Of a stretch of DNA of 48,371 nt, positions 19,409 through 28,273 are shown piece after piece. The translations under genes were made by a program, and so were the position numbers. The notes beneath the pieces were generated by a model, which had not been told where the DNA came from, ran no database searches, and saw only the letters and a program-made list of their open reading frames with translations. The stretch comes from Bizionia saleffrena. Lineage in GTDB: Bacteria > Bacteroidota > Bacteroidia > Flavobacteriales > Flavobacteriaceae. The stretch is from NCBI RefSeq assembly GCF_008086175.1, contig NZ_VSKM01000018.1:1-48371 (forward strand), given 5' to 3'. The stretch's first letter is position 1. The number at the start of each line of letters is the position of its first letter.

Positions 19409-20332
19409 ATGAGAAACGAAATAAAAATTTTTTCGCCCGCTACAGTAGCCAATGTTTCTTGTGGTTTTGATGTTTTAGGGTTTTGCTTAGACAATATTGG
19501 TGATGAAATGATTATAAAAAAAACGCCCCAAAAAGGTATTCGTATTACCAAAATTGAAGGTTACGATTTGCCGTTAAATCCGTTAGAGAATGTGGCTGGA
19601 GTTTCAGCTTTAGCTTTATTAGAAGAGGCAAAACCTAATTTTGGTTTTGAGATTGAAATCTATAAAAAGATAAAACCTGGTAGCGGAATTGGCAGTAGTT
19701 CTGCTAGTGCGTCGGGGAGCGTTTTTGCCATCAACGAATTACTAGGTAAACCCTACAATACACATCAATTAACAGCTTTTGCAATGAAAGGTGAAGCGCT
19801 TGCCAGCGGAGCAGAACACGCCGATAATATTGCTCCTGCTCTGTTTGGCGGATTTACCTTAGTAAAATCTTGTAACCCCATTTCTATTTTAAAATTACCA
19901 ACACCAGCAGCTCTTTACGCGACAATCATTCATCCAGAAATTGAAATTAAAACACGCCATGCCCGATCGATTTTACCAGACCAGATTCCGTTAAAAACAG
20001 CGATCACCCAATGGGCAAATGTAGGAAGTTTGGTTCACGCTTTACATACCAATAATTACCAATTATTAAGTTCTGCGTTACAGGATGTCGTTATCGAACC
20101 ATACCGTAAAACGTTAATCCCCCACTTTGATACTGTAAAAAAACAGACTCTTAGAATAGGTGCTTTAGGTTGCGGTATTTCAGGCTCTGGACCTTCTGTT
20201 TTTGCATTAAGCGAAGGTTTAGAAATGGCTAAAAATGTGGAAAAAGTGATGCGTGACATCTATTTTAGAGCAGGAATCACTTTTACTACTTATGTTTCAA
20301 AAATTAACCCGACAGGAATCAAAATATTATAA
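19409..20332 (+). CDS. thrB: Homoserine kinase
   Basis: The 307-residue GHMP-family kinase phosphorylates homoserine to O-phosphohomoserine. The ATP-binding glycine/serine loop KPGSGIGSSSASASG lies near residues 90-104. An N-terminal FSPATVANVSCGFDVLG motif and a C-terminal GCGISGSGPSVFAL motif complete the family pattern. Length is typical. It lies between thrA (9 bp upstream) and thrC (1 bp downstream), so the three are translated from one transcript. Confidence 0.96.
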   Translation: MRNEIKIFSPATVANVSCGFDVLGFCLDNIGDEMIIKKTPQKGIRITKIEGYDLPLNPLENVAGVSALALLEEAKPNFGFEIEIYKKIKPGSGIGSSSASASGSVFAINELLGKPYNTHQLTAFAMKGEALASGAEHADNIAPALFGGFTLVKSCNPISILKLPTPAALYATIIHPEIEIKTRHARSILPDQIPLKTAITQWANVGSLVHALHTNNYQLLSSALQDVVIEPYRKTLIPHFDTVKKQTLRIGALGCGISGSGPSVFALSEGLEMAKNVEKVMRDIYFRAGITFTTYVSKINPTGIKIL

Positions 20333-20333
20333 T

Positions 20334-21629
20334 ATGAAATACTATTCACTCAATAGAAAAGCTAAAAAAGTAAGCTTTAAAGAGGCTGTTATTAAAGGGC
20401 TAGCCCCAGATAAAGGTTTGTATTTTCCAGAAAAAACCACTCCATTACCAAAAGATTTCTTTAAAAACATCAGCCAGTATTCCAATGAAGAGATAGCATT
20501 TGAAGCCATTAAACAATTTGTAACACCAGATATACCCGAAACCGTTTTAAAAACGATTATCCAAGAGACGCTTTCTTTTGATTTTCCTATCGTAACGTTT
20601 GATAAAACTATTTCAACTTTAGAATTATTTCACGGCCCCACGATGGCTTTTAAAGATGTCGGTGCTCGATTTATGGCGCGATGTTTGGCTTATTTTAACA
20701 CCAATAATACTAAAGAAATCACTGTGCTAGTGGCCACTTCTGGTGACACAGGAGGTGCGGTTGCAAATGGGTTTTTAGGAGTAAAAGGCGTGAATGTTGT
20801 TATTTTATACCCGAGTGGGAAAGTGAGTGATATTCAAGAAAAACAACTCACCACTTTAGGTCAAAATATTACTGCGTTAGAAGTCGATGGCGTTTTTGAT
20901 GACTGTCAAGAGATGGTAAAACGTGCTTTTTTAGATTCGGATATTACAGAGACTATGTCACTGACTTCGGCCAATTCTATCAACGTTGCGCGCTGGTTAC
21001 CGCAGTTGTTTTACTTTATGTTTGCCTATAAAACACTAAATAAAACAGATAAAAACATAGTATTCTCTATTCCCAGTGGAAATTTTGGGAATAGTTGTGC
21101 TGGAATGATGGCGCAACAATTAGGCTTACCTGTCTCTCATTTTATTGCAGCTAATAATGCTAACAACAGTGTTACAAACTATTTAAAAACTAAGAATTAC
21201 AACTCAAAACCGTCTGTGCAAACTATTAGTAATGCAATGGATGTTGGAAACCCGAGTAACTTTATTCGTATTCAAGAAATTTATAATCACGATTTTGAAA
21301 CATTAAAACAAAACTTATCGTCTTTCAGTTTTACCGACGAAGACACCAAAATCGCCCTAAAAGAATTATATACCAAATACAATTATGTAGCCGATCCGCA
21401 CGGAGCTGTTGGTTATTTAGGCTGTAAAGCGTATTTAAAAAATAACACAAACGTGCATTGCGTATTTTTAGAAACAGCACATCCTACAAAATTCTTAGAC
21501 GTTGTGGAAGCTGTTATTGGAAAAAAACAAGAGTTACCTCCTCAAATTAAAGCGGTATTGTCAAAAACAAAAGTAGCCACCAAAATTGGCAGCTACGAAG
21601 CATTTAAATCATTTTTATTGTCGCATTAG
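20334..21629 (+). CDS. thrC: Threonine synthase
   Basis: The 431-residue PLP enzyme converts O-phosphohomoserine to threonine. The PLP lysine is Lys107 in HGPTMAFKDVGARF, and the phosphate-binding SGDTGGAVANGF and the GNFGNSCAG segment are visible. The open frame extends upstream into thrB to 20253, but the family N-terminus MKYYSLNRKAKKVSFKEAV begins at the ATG at 20334, one base after the thrB stop, which I take as the start. The stop codon directly abuts the convergent SDR gene, leaving no room for a separate terminator. Confidence 0.96.
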   Translation: MKYYSLNRKAKKVSFKEAVIKGLAPDKGLYFPEKTTPLPKDFFKNISQYSNEEIAFEAIKQFVTPDIPETVLKTIIQETLSFDFPIVTFDKTISTLELFHGPTMAFKDVGARFMARCLAYFNTNNTKEITVLVATSGDTGGAVANGFLGVKGVNVVILYPSGKVSDIQEKQLTTLGQNITALEVDGVFDDCQEMVKRAFLDSDITETMSLTSANSINVARWLPQLFYFMFAYKTLNKTDKNIVFSIPSGNFGNSCAGMMAQQLGLPVSHFIAANNANNSVTNYLKTKNYNSKPSVQTISNAMDVGNPSNFIRIQEIYNHDFETLKQNLSSFSFTDEDTKIALKELYTKYNYVADPHGAVGYLGCKAYLKNNTNVHCVFLETAHPTKFLDVVEAVIGKKQELPPQIKAVLSKTKVATKIGSYEAFKSFLLSH

Positions 21630-22280
21630 TTATGCATCAATTTTAGAAATTTTATCTAACGCTTTTCCTATTAAAGTATTCCCTTTTATGATTTCAAAGG
21701 TGGCCTTATTAGCGACATCATCATTTAGAGTTCTGACTATGGTTTGCGCAACATCATCTCTACTAATTTCGCCTCTTTTATTTAGCTTAGCTTCTAGTTC
21801 AATTTCATTTGAAGGTTTTTCGTTTGTTAAAGACCCCGGACGCACAATACTATAATTCAAACCACTATTTTTCAAGTGTTCGTCTGCATTCTGTTTTGCT
21901 TTTAAATAGTCCTTTAATTCTGACATTTCTTCTGGATTATCTACTCCCATAGAACTTAACATCACAAATTTTCTTATGCTATTTTTATTGGAAGCATCAA
22001 TAAGTTTTTTTGCTCCTTCTTGATCGACTTCAACTACTTTTTTTCCTCCAGAACCAGCAGCAAAAACAACTTTATCAATTTTACTTTTGGTTTTGAAAGC
22101 TGGCGTGACATCGTCTTCCAAATCAGCTAAAACCGACTCGATATTGTGTCCTTCAAAATAGGCTTTTTGCTCTTCTTTTCTAACCATTGCAACAGGGTTA
22201 AAATATTGCGATTCCTTTAATAAGTGTACTATTTTTTTTCCTGTGGTACCATTGGCACCAGCTACTAATATATTTTCCAT
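21630..22280 (-). CDS. NAD(P)H-binding atypical SDR (NmrA/YwnB-like)
   Basis: The 216-residue Rossmann-fold protein has an N-terminal dinucleotide-binding motif VAGANGTTGKKIV (about 6-18). It has the SSMGVDNPEE and RPGSLTNE segments typical of the atypical SDR5 group (NAD(P)-binding, YwnB/YhfK-like). Members act as redox-linked or stress-related proteins, usually of unknown substrate. No Tyr-xxx-Lys catalytic pair is clear. Its stop codon begins at the base after the thrC stop (convergent, zero gap). Confidence 0.8.
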   Translation of the reverse strand: MENILVAGANGTTGKKIVHLLKESQYFNPVAMVRKEEQKAYFEGHNIESVLADLEDDVTPAFKTKSKIDKVVFAAGSGGKKVVEVDQEGAKKLIDASNKNSIRKFVMLSSMGVDNPEEMSELKDYLKAKQNADEHLKNSGLNYSIVRPGSLTNEKPSNEIELEAKLNKRGEISRDDVAQTIVRTLNDDVANKATFEIIKGNTLIGKALDKISKIDA

Positions 22281-22416
22281 AAGATCAATTTACTATTATA
22301 AATTACTTAATGCTATTCTTTTTAACGGTTTAACTTTAGTTTAATACCATTTATAATTTCTTTAAGAAGAAGTAAAGCACTACGCCTTGAATAACCGCCA
22401 CCTCCTAAAAAACCTT

Positions 22417-22424
22417 TAACTTTG
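22417..22424 (+). promoter_or_regulatory. Predicted -7 box of the methyltransferase gene
   Basis: TAACTTTG is a full match to TAnnTTTG and lies 29 bp before the start codon. No good TTG occurs at the right distance upstream, so the promoter is only partly supported. Confidence 0.4.
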
Positions 22425-22453
22425 ACTATCCAAACAGATTAAATTTACTTAAA

Positions 22454-23080
22454 ATGACTATAGATAAAAAAGAACATTGGGAAACAGTATACAAAACGAA
22501 AACACCTGAGCAAGTGAGTTGGACCCAGGAAATCCCAAGAACCTCGTTAGATTTTATAGCGTCACTTAACGCAGAAAAAACAGCAAAAATTATAGATATT
22601 GGTGGTGGTGACAGTAAACTCGTAGATTGTTTGCTAGACGACGGTTACAAAAATATTACGGTACTCGATATTTCTAAAAAAGCGATAGATAAAGCAAAAG
22701 CAAGATTAGGCGATCGTGCAGAATTGGTGAATTGGGTAGTTAGTGATATCATTAATTTTAAACCAAATACTACTTATGATATTTGGCACGACCGTGCAGC
22801 ATTTCATTTTTTAACAACACCCGAGGCTATTAATTGCTACATAGAACTCACTAAGAATGCCGTCTCTGGTTTTATGATACTCGGTACATTCTCTGAGAAT
22901 GGTCCTGAAAAATGTAGCGGTTTAGCTATTTCACAATATTCAGAAAATACTTTAGAGCACACTTTTAAGGGAGATTTCAGTAAATTAAATTGTAAAACTG
23001 AAGATCATACCACGCCATTTAATACGACTCAAAACTTTGTGTTTTGTAGTTTTGAAAAGAGAAATAAATTAAGGACGTAA
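22454..23080 (+). CDS. Class I SAM-dependent methyltransferase
   Basis: The 208-residue protein has a Rossmann methyltransferase fold. SAM-binding motif I is IIDIGGGDSKLVDCLLDDG (about 46-64), the acidic end of strand 2 is in VLDISKKAIDKAKARL, and YDIWHDRAAFHFL (about 110-122) is the motif-IV region. This resembles flavobacterial proteins related to thiopurine or tellurite-resistance methyltransferases, but the substrate cannot be read from sequence. The start is supported by the -7 box 29 bp upstream. There is no same-strand neighbour until the tyrS remnant. Confidence 0.8.
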   Translation: MTIDKKEHWETVYKTKTPEQVSWTQEIPRTSLDFIASLNAEKTAKIIDIGGGDSKLVDCLLDDGYKNITVLDISKKAIDKAKARLGDRAELVNWVVSDIINFKPNTTYDIWHDRAAFHFLTTPEAINCYIELTKNAVSGFMILGTFSENGPEKCSGLAISQYSENTLEHTFKGDFSKLNCKTEDHTTPFNTTQNFVFCSFEKRNKLRT

Positions 23081-23263
23081 TGATTTTAATTAATTGTTTA
23101 ACAAAACTTTAAACGATTCGTTTCTAAATGAAATTTTTAAATAACATATTACGTCTTCCTTTTTTCAGCACCTATTATCATAATAGAGTGGCTAAGGAAT
23201 TATATGCTAAAATTTAAAAACAATAATTGTTTAAAATAAACTAATAGTATTTATATAACCCGT

Positions 23264-23294
23264 AAAGCCCGAGCAATTTGTTCGGGCTTTTTTT
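23264..23294 (+). terminator. Intrinsic terminator upstream of the tyrS remnant
   Basis: Arms AAAGCCCGA (23264-23272) and TCGGGCTTT (23282-23290), extended by inner pairing around ATT, with T residues following. It lies about 180 bp after the methyltransferase stop and directly abuts the original start of the tyrS remnant. Confidence 0.8.
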
Positions 23295-24511
23295 ATGCAA
23301 AAAATTATGCAAACACTTAAAAATTTACAATAAAACGTAGAAATTACACTACCTGTAAATGGTTTGAAAAACAAACTATTACAATCTAAAAAGGAACAGC
23401 GTCCGTTAAAAATTAAACTAGGCTTTGACCCTACTGCACCCGATTTGCATTTGGGTCATACAGTGGTATTGAAAAAGCTGAAACAATTTCAAGATCAGGG
23501 CCATCAGGTTATTATTTTGGTGGGAAGTTTTACCGCGCGAATTGGAGACCCTACAGGTAAAAATAAAAGTAGGAAGCCGTTAAGTATCGAAGCCATTAAA
23601 TTCAATGCTGAAACATACATTAATCAGTTATCTAAGATTTTAGACATCGATAAGACCGAAATTGTTTATAATTCGGATTGGTTAGATGCACTTTCATTTT
23701 CTGATGTCATTCAACTCCTTTCTAAAGTGACTGTTACCCAAATAATACACCGAAAAGATTTTAACAAACGCTACAACGAAAACACACCCATCGCAATGCA
23801 CGAAATGGTATACCCTATTTTACAAGGTTACGATTCTGTACAATTACACTGCGATATTGAAATGGGCGGCACCGATCAGCTTTTTAACTGCACAATGGGA
23901 AGACAGCTTCAAGAAAGCCACAATTTAGAACCACAAATTGTAATGTGTATGCCGTTACTACGCGGTTTAGACGGTAAAGAGAAAATGAGTAAATCCTAAA
24001 ACAATATAATAGGATTAATAGATTCTCCCAATGATATGTTTGGAAAAACTTTATCAATGCCAGACGATTTAATCCCAGAGTTTTTACAGCTTGCTACAGG
24101 TTTTTCAGAGGTTAAGAAAGCATTATTTTTAAAAGACATAAGCGCAGGAACAAACCCGATGACTCTAAAAAAACACATTGCGAAAAATATAATAAGTCAG
24201 TAATATAATGAATCGGAAGCAACGGCTGCAGAACTGTTTTTCGAAAATCAGTTTCAAAATAGAGGGTTTAATGAGAAAATTTTTGAACCTGTTTCAATTA
24301 TAGCTTTAAAATTAGCTTCAAACGTTATAACTCTTTTAGATATATGTAAAGCCTTAAAAAGCGAATTATCCAATTCTGCCATTCGACGTTAATAGAAAGC
24401 GGAGCTGTTCAGATAAATAACGAAAAAATAAAAGCACCGTTTACAACAATTAAACTCAAAAAAGAACTTAAAATAAAAATAGGGAAACGCAATTTTTTCG
24501 AATTATTATAA
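23295..24511 (+). pseudogene. Decayed second tyrosyl-tRNA synthetase (TyrZ-like)
   Basis: The reading frame from ATG 23295 encodes a class I tyrosyl-tRNA synthetase of the type with HLGH (in DPTAPDLHLGHTVVL) and KMSKS (end near 23996). It is interrupted by TAA at 23331-23333 (codon 13), TAA at 23997-23999 immediately after KMSKS, and TAA at 24201-24203. A one-base deletion near 24390 shifts the frame. After the first stop an in-frame TTG (23364) could still give the 211-residue fragment MKNKLL...KMSKS. Past the stops, SPNDMFGKTLSMPDD and the C-terminal S4-like segment (SNSAIRR then IESGAVQINNEKI) continue to TAA 24509-24511. Missing C-terminal anticodon binding makes activity unlikely. The essential tyrS is presumably elsewhere. 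Confidence 0.9.
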
Positions 24512-24564
24512 GCCCTTCAGTAAAAAGCAAAAGAAATAAGTGTAACACCGTTTTAATGCCTAAG

Positions 24565-24600
24565 TCGTTTTACGAAAACGAATAATTTTCGATACCTTTG
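24565..24600 (+). promoter_or_regulatory. gcvT promoter with inverted repeat over the -33 region
   Basis: A perfect -7 box TACCTTTG (24593-24600) lies 51 bp before gcvT. The region where -33 should be is taken up by a perfect inverted repeat with 7-bp arms, TCGTTTT-ACG-AAAACGA (24565-24581), and contains no clear TTG. This could be a regulator's operator or chance in AT-rich DNA. Confidence 0.5.
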
Positions 24601-24651
24601 GCAAAAATCAATCACATTTTAATAACAAAATAGCACTTTAAGCTTATACCT

Positions 24652-25722
24652 ATGAAAAATACTGCATTATCATCTACTCACGAGGCTCTTGGAGCTAAAA
24701 TGGTTCCTTTTGCTGGTTATAATATGCCTGTACAATACGACGGTGTAAATATCGAACACGAAGCAGTTAGAAAAGACTGTGGTGTTTTTGATGTTTCGCA
24801 TATGGGTGAATTTTTAGTTGAAGGCGAACACGCTTTAGATTTATTACAAAAAGTATGTAGTAATGATGCTTCTAAATTAAAGGTTGGGAAAGCGCAATAT
24901 ACCTGTTTACCAAATGATGACGGCGGTGTGGTAGACGATTTACTTATTTACAAATTAAAAGAAGATCAATATTTATTAGTAGTAAATGCGAGTAATATTG
25001 AAAAGGATTGGAACTGGATCGCGTCTAAAAACGATGTTGGTGCAACACTTCGCGATTTAAGCGAAGACTATTCTTTACTAGCTATTCAAGGGCCTAATGC
25101 TGTCGAAAAAATGCAACCCTTAACAAATCACGATTTATCGGCTATAAAGTTTTACAACTTTGAAGTTGGCGTTTTTGCAGGTGTTGACGATGTCATTATT
25201 TCGGCAACAGGGTATACTGGAAGTGGCGGATTCGAAATTTATTGTAAAAATACTGAAGTAAAACAAATTTGGGATAAAGTAACTGAAGCTGGTGCAAAAC
25301 CAACTGGTTTAGCTGCCCGTGACACGTTGCGTTTAGAAATGGGATATTGCCTTTACGGAAATGATATAAGTGACACCACCTCTCCTATAGAAGCTGGTTT
25401 AGGTTGGATTACTAAGTTTACTAAAGAGTTTACAAATTCTGAAGCTTTAAAAGCCGAAAAAGAACGCGGACCAAAACGTAAGTTAATCGCTTTCGAATTA
25501 GATGAGCGCGGTATTCCAAGACACGATTATGAGATTGTTGACGCAGATGGTAAAGCTATTGGTATAGTAACTTCTGGAACAATGTCTCCTAGTTTAGGTA
25601 AGGGTATTGGTTTAGGCTACGTACCAACAGAACTCGCTACAACAGGTACAAAAATATACATACAAATTAGAAAAAAGGCCATTCCTGCAACCATAGTAAA
25701 ACCACCGTTTTACAAAGCATAA
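24652..25722 (+). CDS. gcvT: Aminomethyltransferase (glycine cleavage T-protein)
   Basis: The 356-residue T-protein transfers the methylene group from aminomethyl-lipoyl H-protein to tetrahydrofolate, releasing ammonia. The N-terminal folate-binding region has [14 protein letters not shown] and [12 protein letters not shown]. The [12 protein letters not shown] motif and the C-terminal barrel with GIGLGYVP are present. Length is typical. GcvP and GcvH are not in the window. It begins a tight plus-strand run: glsA follows after 10 bp and an SDR 14 bp after that. Confidence 0.96.
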   Translation: MKNTALSSTHEALGAKMVPFAGYNMPVQYDGVNIEHEAVRKDCGVFDVSHMGEFLVEGEHALDLLQKVCSNDASKLKVGKAQYTCLPNDDGGVVDDLLIYKLKEDQYLLVVNASNIEKDWNWIASKNDVGATLRDLSEDYSLLAIQGPNAVEKMQPLTNHDLSAIKFYNFEVGVFAGVDDVIISATGYTGSGGFEIYCKNTEVKQIWDKVTEAGAKPTGLAARDTLRLEMGYCLYGNDISDTTSPIEAGLGWITKFTKEFTNSEALKAEKERGPKRKLIAFELDERGIPRHDYEIVDADGKAIGIVTSGTMSPSLGKGIGLGYVPTELATTGTKIYIQIRKKAIPATIVKPPFYKA

Positions 25723-25732
25723 AAGATAAGTT

Positions 25733-26647
25733 ATGGTAGATTTTCAAGGTATATTAAATAGCATACACGACGATTTAAAAGCGGAAGAAGTAAAAGGTAT
25801 TGTGGCCTCTTACATTCCCGAGTTGTCGAAAAAGGATGTGAATACCCTTGGACTATTTATGCAACACGTCGACGGCAGATCGTTTTCTGCCGGCGATGCT
25901 TTTACGCCCTTTTCCATACAAAGTATTTCTAAAGTATTAGCCCTTTCCAAAGCTATTGCTTACGAGGACAATAAAATATGGGAACGTGTTGATGTGGAAC
26001 CTTCAGGAAATCCTTTTAACCATTTATCCTTATTAGAGCTAGAAAACGGGATTCCTAGAAACCCTTTAATAAACTCTGGAGCTCTGGTAATTGCAGATAT
26101 TTTAGTTTCACACTTAGAAAACCCGAAAGAAGATTTTTTAAACTATGTTCGCGATATAACTAACGATCAAACCATAAAATATAATTTTAAGGTAGCCGAT
26201 TCTGAAGAAAGTACAGGCTTTAACAACTTTGCTGCCGCTTATCTTTTAAAATCCTTCAATAATTTAAATAACAAAGTTGAGGACGTTCTAGATTTTTATT
26301 TTCATCAATGTTCTCTAGAAATGAGTTGCGCGCAACTCTCTAAAGCCTTTTATTTATTCGCCAACGGTGGAAAATGTATGAAGGGTAAAAAACATATTAC
26401 TAAAAAGCAAGCCAAACGTATCAATGCAATTATGCTTACGTGCGGGTTTTATGACGAGGCCGGTGAATTTGCTTTCGAGGTAGGATTACCAGGAAAAAGT
26501 GGTGTTGGTGGCGGTATCGTTGCCCTATTACCCAATAATTTTATAATTTCTACTTGGGCACCAGGATTAAATCCTAGAGGCAACTCGTTAATAGGAATGC
26601 AAGCCTTAGAGCAATTTACTTCGCAAACCAATTTATCTATTTTTTAA
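25733..26647 (+). CDS. glsA: Glutaminase A
   Basis: The 304-residue serine-dependent beta-lactamase-like enzyme hydrolyses glutamine to glutamate and ammonia. The SxxK motif is in SIQSISKVLALS (about 62-73), INSGALV lies near 115-121, and GKSGVGGGIVALLP is near 251-264. The length and the conserved Ser-xx-Lys and Tyr region fit GlsA; no STAS extension is present. It is 10 bp after gcvT and 14 bp before the next gene, so the two ammonia-releasing enzymes are cotranscribed. Confidence 0.94.
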   Translation: MVDFQGILNSIHDDLKAEEVKGIVASYIPELSKKDVNTLGLFMQHVDGRSFSAGDAFTPFSIQSISKVLALSKAIAYEDNKIWERVDVEPSGNPFNHLSLLELENGIPRNPLINSGALVIADILVSHLENPKEDFLNYVRDITNDQTIKYNFKVADSEESTGFNNFAAAYLLKSFNNLNNKVEDVLDFYFHQCSLEMSCAQLSKAFYLFANGGKCMKGKKHITKKQAKRINAIMLTCGFYDEAGEFAFEVGLPGKSGVGGGIVALLPNNFIISTWAPGLNPRGNSLIGMQALEQFTSQTNLSIF

Positions 26648-26661
26648 ACGTTAAACGGGTA

Positions 26662-27492
26662 ATGATAAAAAGAAATACCAAACATAGAATTTTAATTCTA
26701 GGCGCCAGCGGCTTTATAGGTGAAGCCATCTATAAGGAACTATGCCCCTATTTTAAAACGTTTGGAACCTACCGAACGGACAATTATAGCTACGATAAAA
26801 ATCAACATTATTTTCAATATAATTTTGAAGAGGATGATATCTTCGAAATCTTAGAAGCCGTACAGCCTACTATTATAATTTCGGCGTTACGCGGCAATTT
26901 CTCAGCCCAGATTATTGCGCACCACCATATCGCAGAATATCTTATAGTTAGCGATGCTAAACTTATTTATTTATCGTCTGCCAATGTTTTTGATGCTTAC
27001 AGTAAATTCCCTAGTTACGAATTAGACAAAACACTAAGTCACAGCTCGTATGGTCATTTTAAAATAAAAATTGAAAATATGCTGCTGCGTTTGCCTATTC
27101 ATCAAGTAGCAATTTTACGATTGCCAATGGTTTTTGGAGCGCAATCACCGCGAATTAAAGAAATTAAAGCGTTTGTAAAAGAAGGACTTCCGGTAGAAGT
27201 ATTTCCCAATTTAATAATGAATGTTACCACCGAGACTAAAGTAACCCAACAGATTCATTATATCATAAACCAAAATAAATATGGCGTATTTCATTTAGGA
27301 AGCACCGATTTGGTGCATCACGACGACTTTACAAAAGAGATTATTGAGGCTTTAGGCGTAAATAGGCCACTAATTAAACAGGTTTTTACCACCAACGATA
27401 ACCGATATTTAGCCATTTTAGCCAAAAGCAACACGCTTCCAAAACACCTTCAGTTAGAGAGCTCTCTAATTTTAGAAGAGTTGGACTATTAA
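26662..27492 (+). CDS. SDR-family sugar-nucleotide or RmlD-like reductase
   Basis: The 276-residue Rossmann protein has an N-terminal ILILGASGFIGEAIYKEL motif. Its layout fits the extended SDR/dTDP-4-dehydrorhamnose reductase (RmlD) group, with YLSSANVFDAY near 98-108 and the likely catalytic Tyr-xxx-Lys in SSYGHFKIKIEN. It is 14 bp after glsA on the same strand. No rhamnose or other sugar biosynthesis gene is adjacent, so the substrate is open. It may be a general NAD-dependent epimerase/dehydratase. Confidence 0.75.
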   Translation: MIKRNTKHRILILGASGFIGEAIYKELCPYFKTFGTYRTDNYSYDKNQHYFQYNFEEDDIFEILEAVQPTIIISALRGNFSAQIIAHHHIAEYLIVSDAKLIYLSSANVFDAYSKFPSYELDKTLSHSSYGHFKIKIENMLLRLPIHQVAILRLPMVFGAQSPRIKEIKAFVKEGLPVEVFPNLIMNVTTETKVTQQIHYIINQNKYGVFHLGSTDLVHHDDFTKEIIEALGVNRPLIKQVFTTNDNRYLAILAKSNTLPKHLQLESSLILEELDY

Positions 27493-27610
27493 AATTTAAG
27501 GTGTCATTCATTTTATAACTACAGTTAAAAAGGTATAAAATACAACCGATTTCATTTAAAATAACGTAATTTTATTAGCACATATTCACCTTACAAAAAA
27601 CACATCTATT

Positions 27611-27907
27611 ATGTCAAAATTATCAGAAGAAGATATTGAAAAACGATTAATACGCCTTCCAGAATGGGAATATTACGATAATGCTATTCACGCAGAATTC
27701 GAATTCGAAAACTTTAAAGATTGCTTTAGCGCAATGAGCAGAATTGCTTTTGAATGTGAAGCTTTAAACCATCATCCGGAATGGACTAATGTTTATAATG
27801 TGCTTAAAATTTCTCTAAATACTCACGACGTTGATGGTGTGACTTTAAAAGATTTTAAATTAGCAGAAGCCATTGAATTGATTGTTGAAGAAGAAGAAGA
27901 GGAATAA
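27611..27907 (+). CDS. phhB: 4a-hydroxytetrahydrobiopterin dehydratase
   Basis: The 98-residue pterin-4a-carbinolamine dehydratase regenerates tetrahydrobiopterin after aromatic amino acid hydroxylation. The family motif is EALNHHPEWTNVYN (about 50-63), with LNTHDVDGVTLKD following. It ends in a run of seven glutamates encoded by GAA/GAG triplets. No phenylalanine hydroxylase is next to it. 118 bp separate it from the preceding SDR. Confidence 0.9.
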   Translation: MSKLSEEDIEKRLIRLPEWEYYDNAIHAEFEFENFKDCFSAMSRIAFECEALNHHPEWTNVYNVLKISLNTHDVDGVTLKDFKLAEAIELIVEEEEEE

Positions 27908-28273
27908 TTTAAGGATAGTCCTTACGTACATAGACTTTAAACTTTAATATTAAAAGAATTAAATACTGTGATTTATCAGTTCGGGGCAATCGCGATCCGG
28001 TTTTTGTCTAATTTATAATTTAAGGACAACAATTAAAATGTACGTTGTTAAATTAGCTAGCTTTTACAAACTATGGTAAATGCATTATAGAACCGACTAT
28101 AATATGAAACTAAAGCGTTAACAGATGACGTTGTAAAACTCTTTTAAATCGATTTTTACACACTTTTATTACTTAGTTTATAAGAAAAGACGAAGGCAGT
28201 TCATATTTATTTTTAAATTTGTGTAACATTAATTAAATACTATTTTCTAAAAAGAAAATATAAAACAAATACT
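27908..28273. other. Gene-free stretch before yebC
   Basis: No open frame worth calling is seen. It contains an inverted repeat ATTATAG-AACCGA-CTATAAT (28085-28104) and a short palindrome AAGGA-TAG-TCCTT (27911-27923). A perfect -7 box TAAATTTG at 28214-28221 probably starts the yebC transcript. Nothing else is recognisable. Confidence 0.5.
28214..28221 (+). promoter_or_regulatory. Predicted -7 box of yebC
   Basis: TAAATTTG, a full match to TAnnTTTG, 52 bp before the start codon. The -33 element is not clear. Confidence 0.4.

Noticed and set aside
20253-20333. thrC start inside thrB giving 27 extra residues
   Set aside because: The extra residues are the thrB 3' sequence in another frame and the conserved ThrC N-terminus starts at 20334.
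23128-23181. Short ORF after the methyltransferase
   Set aside because: 17 codons only, no conserved features.
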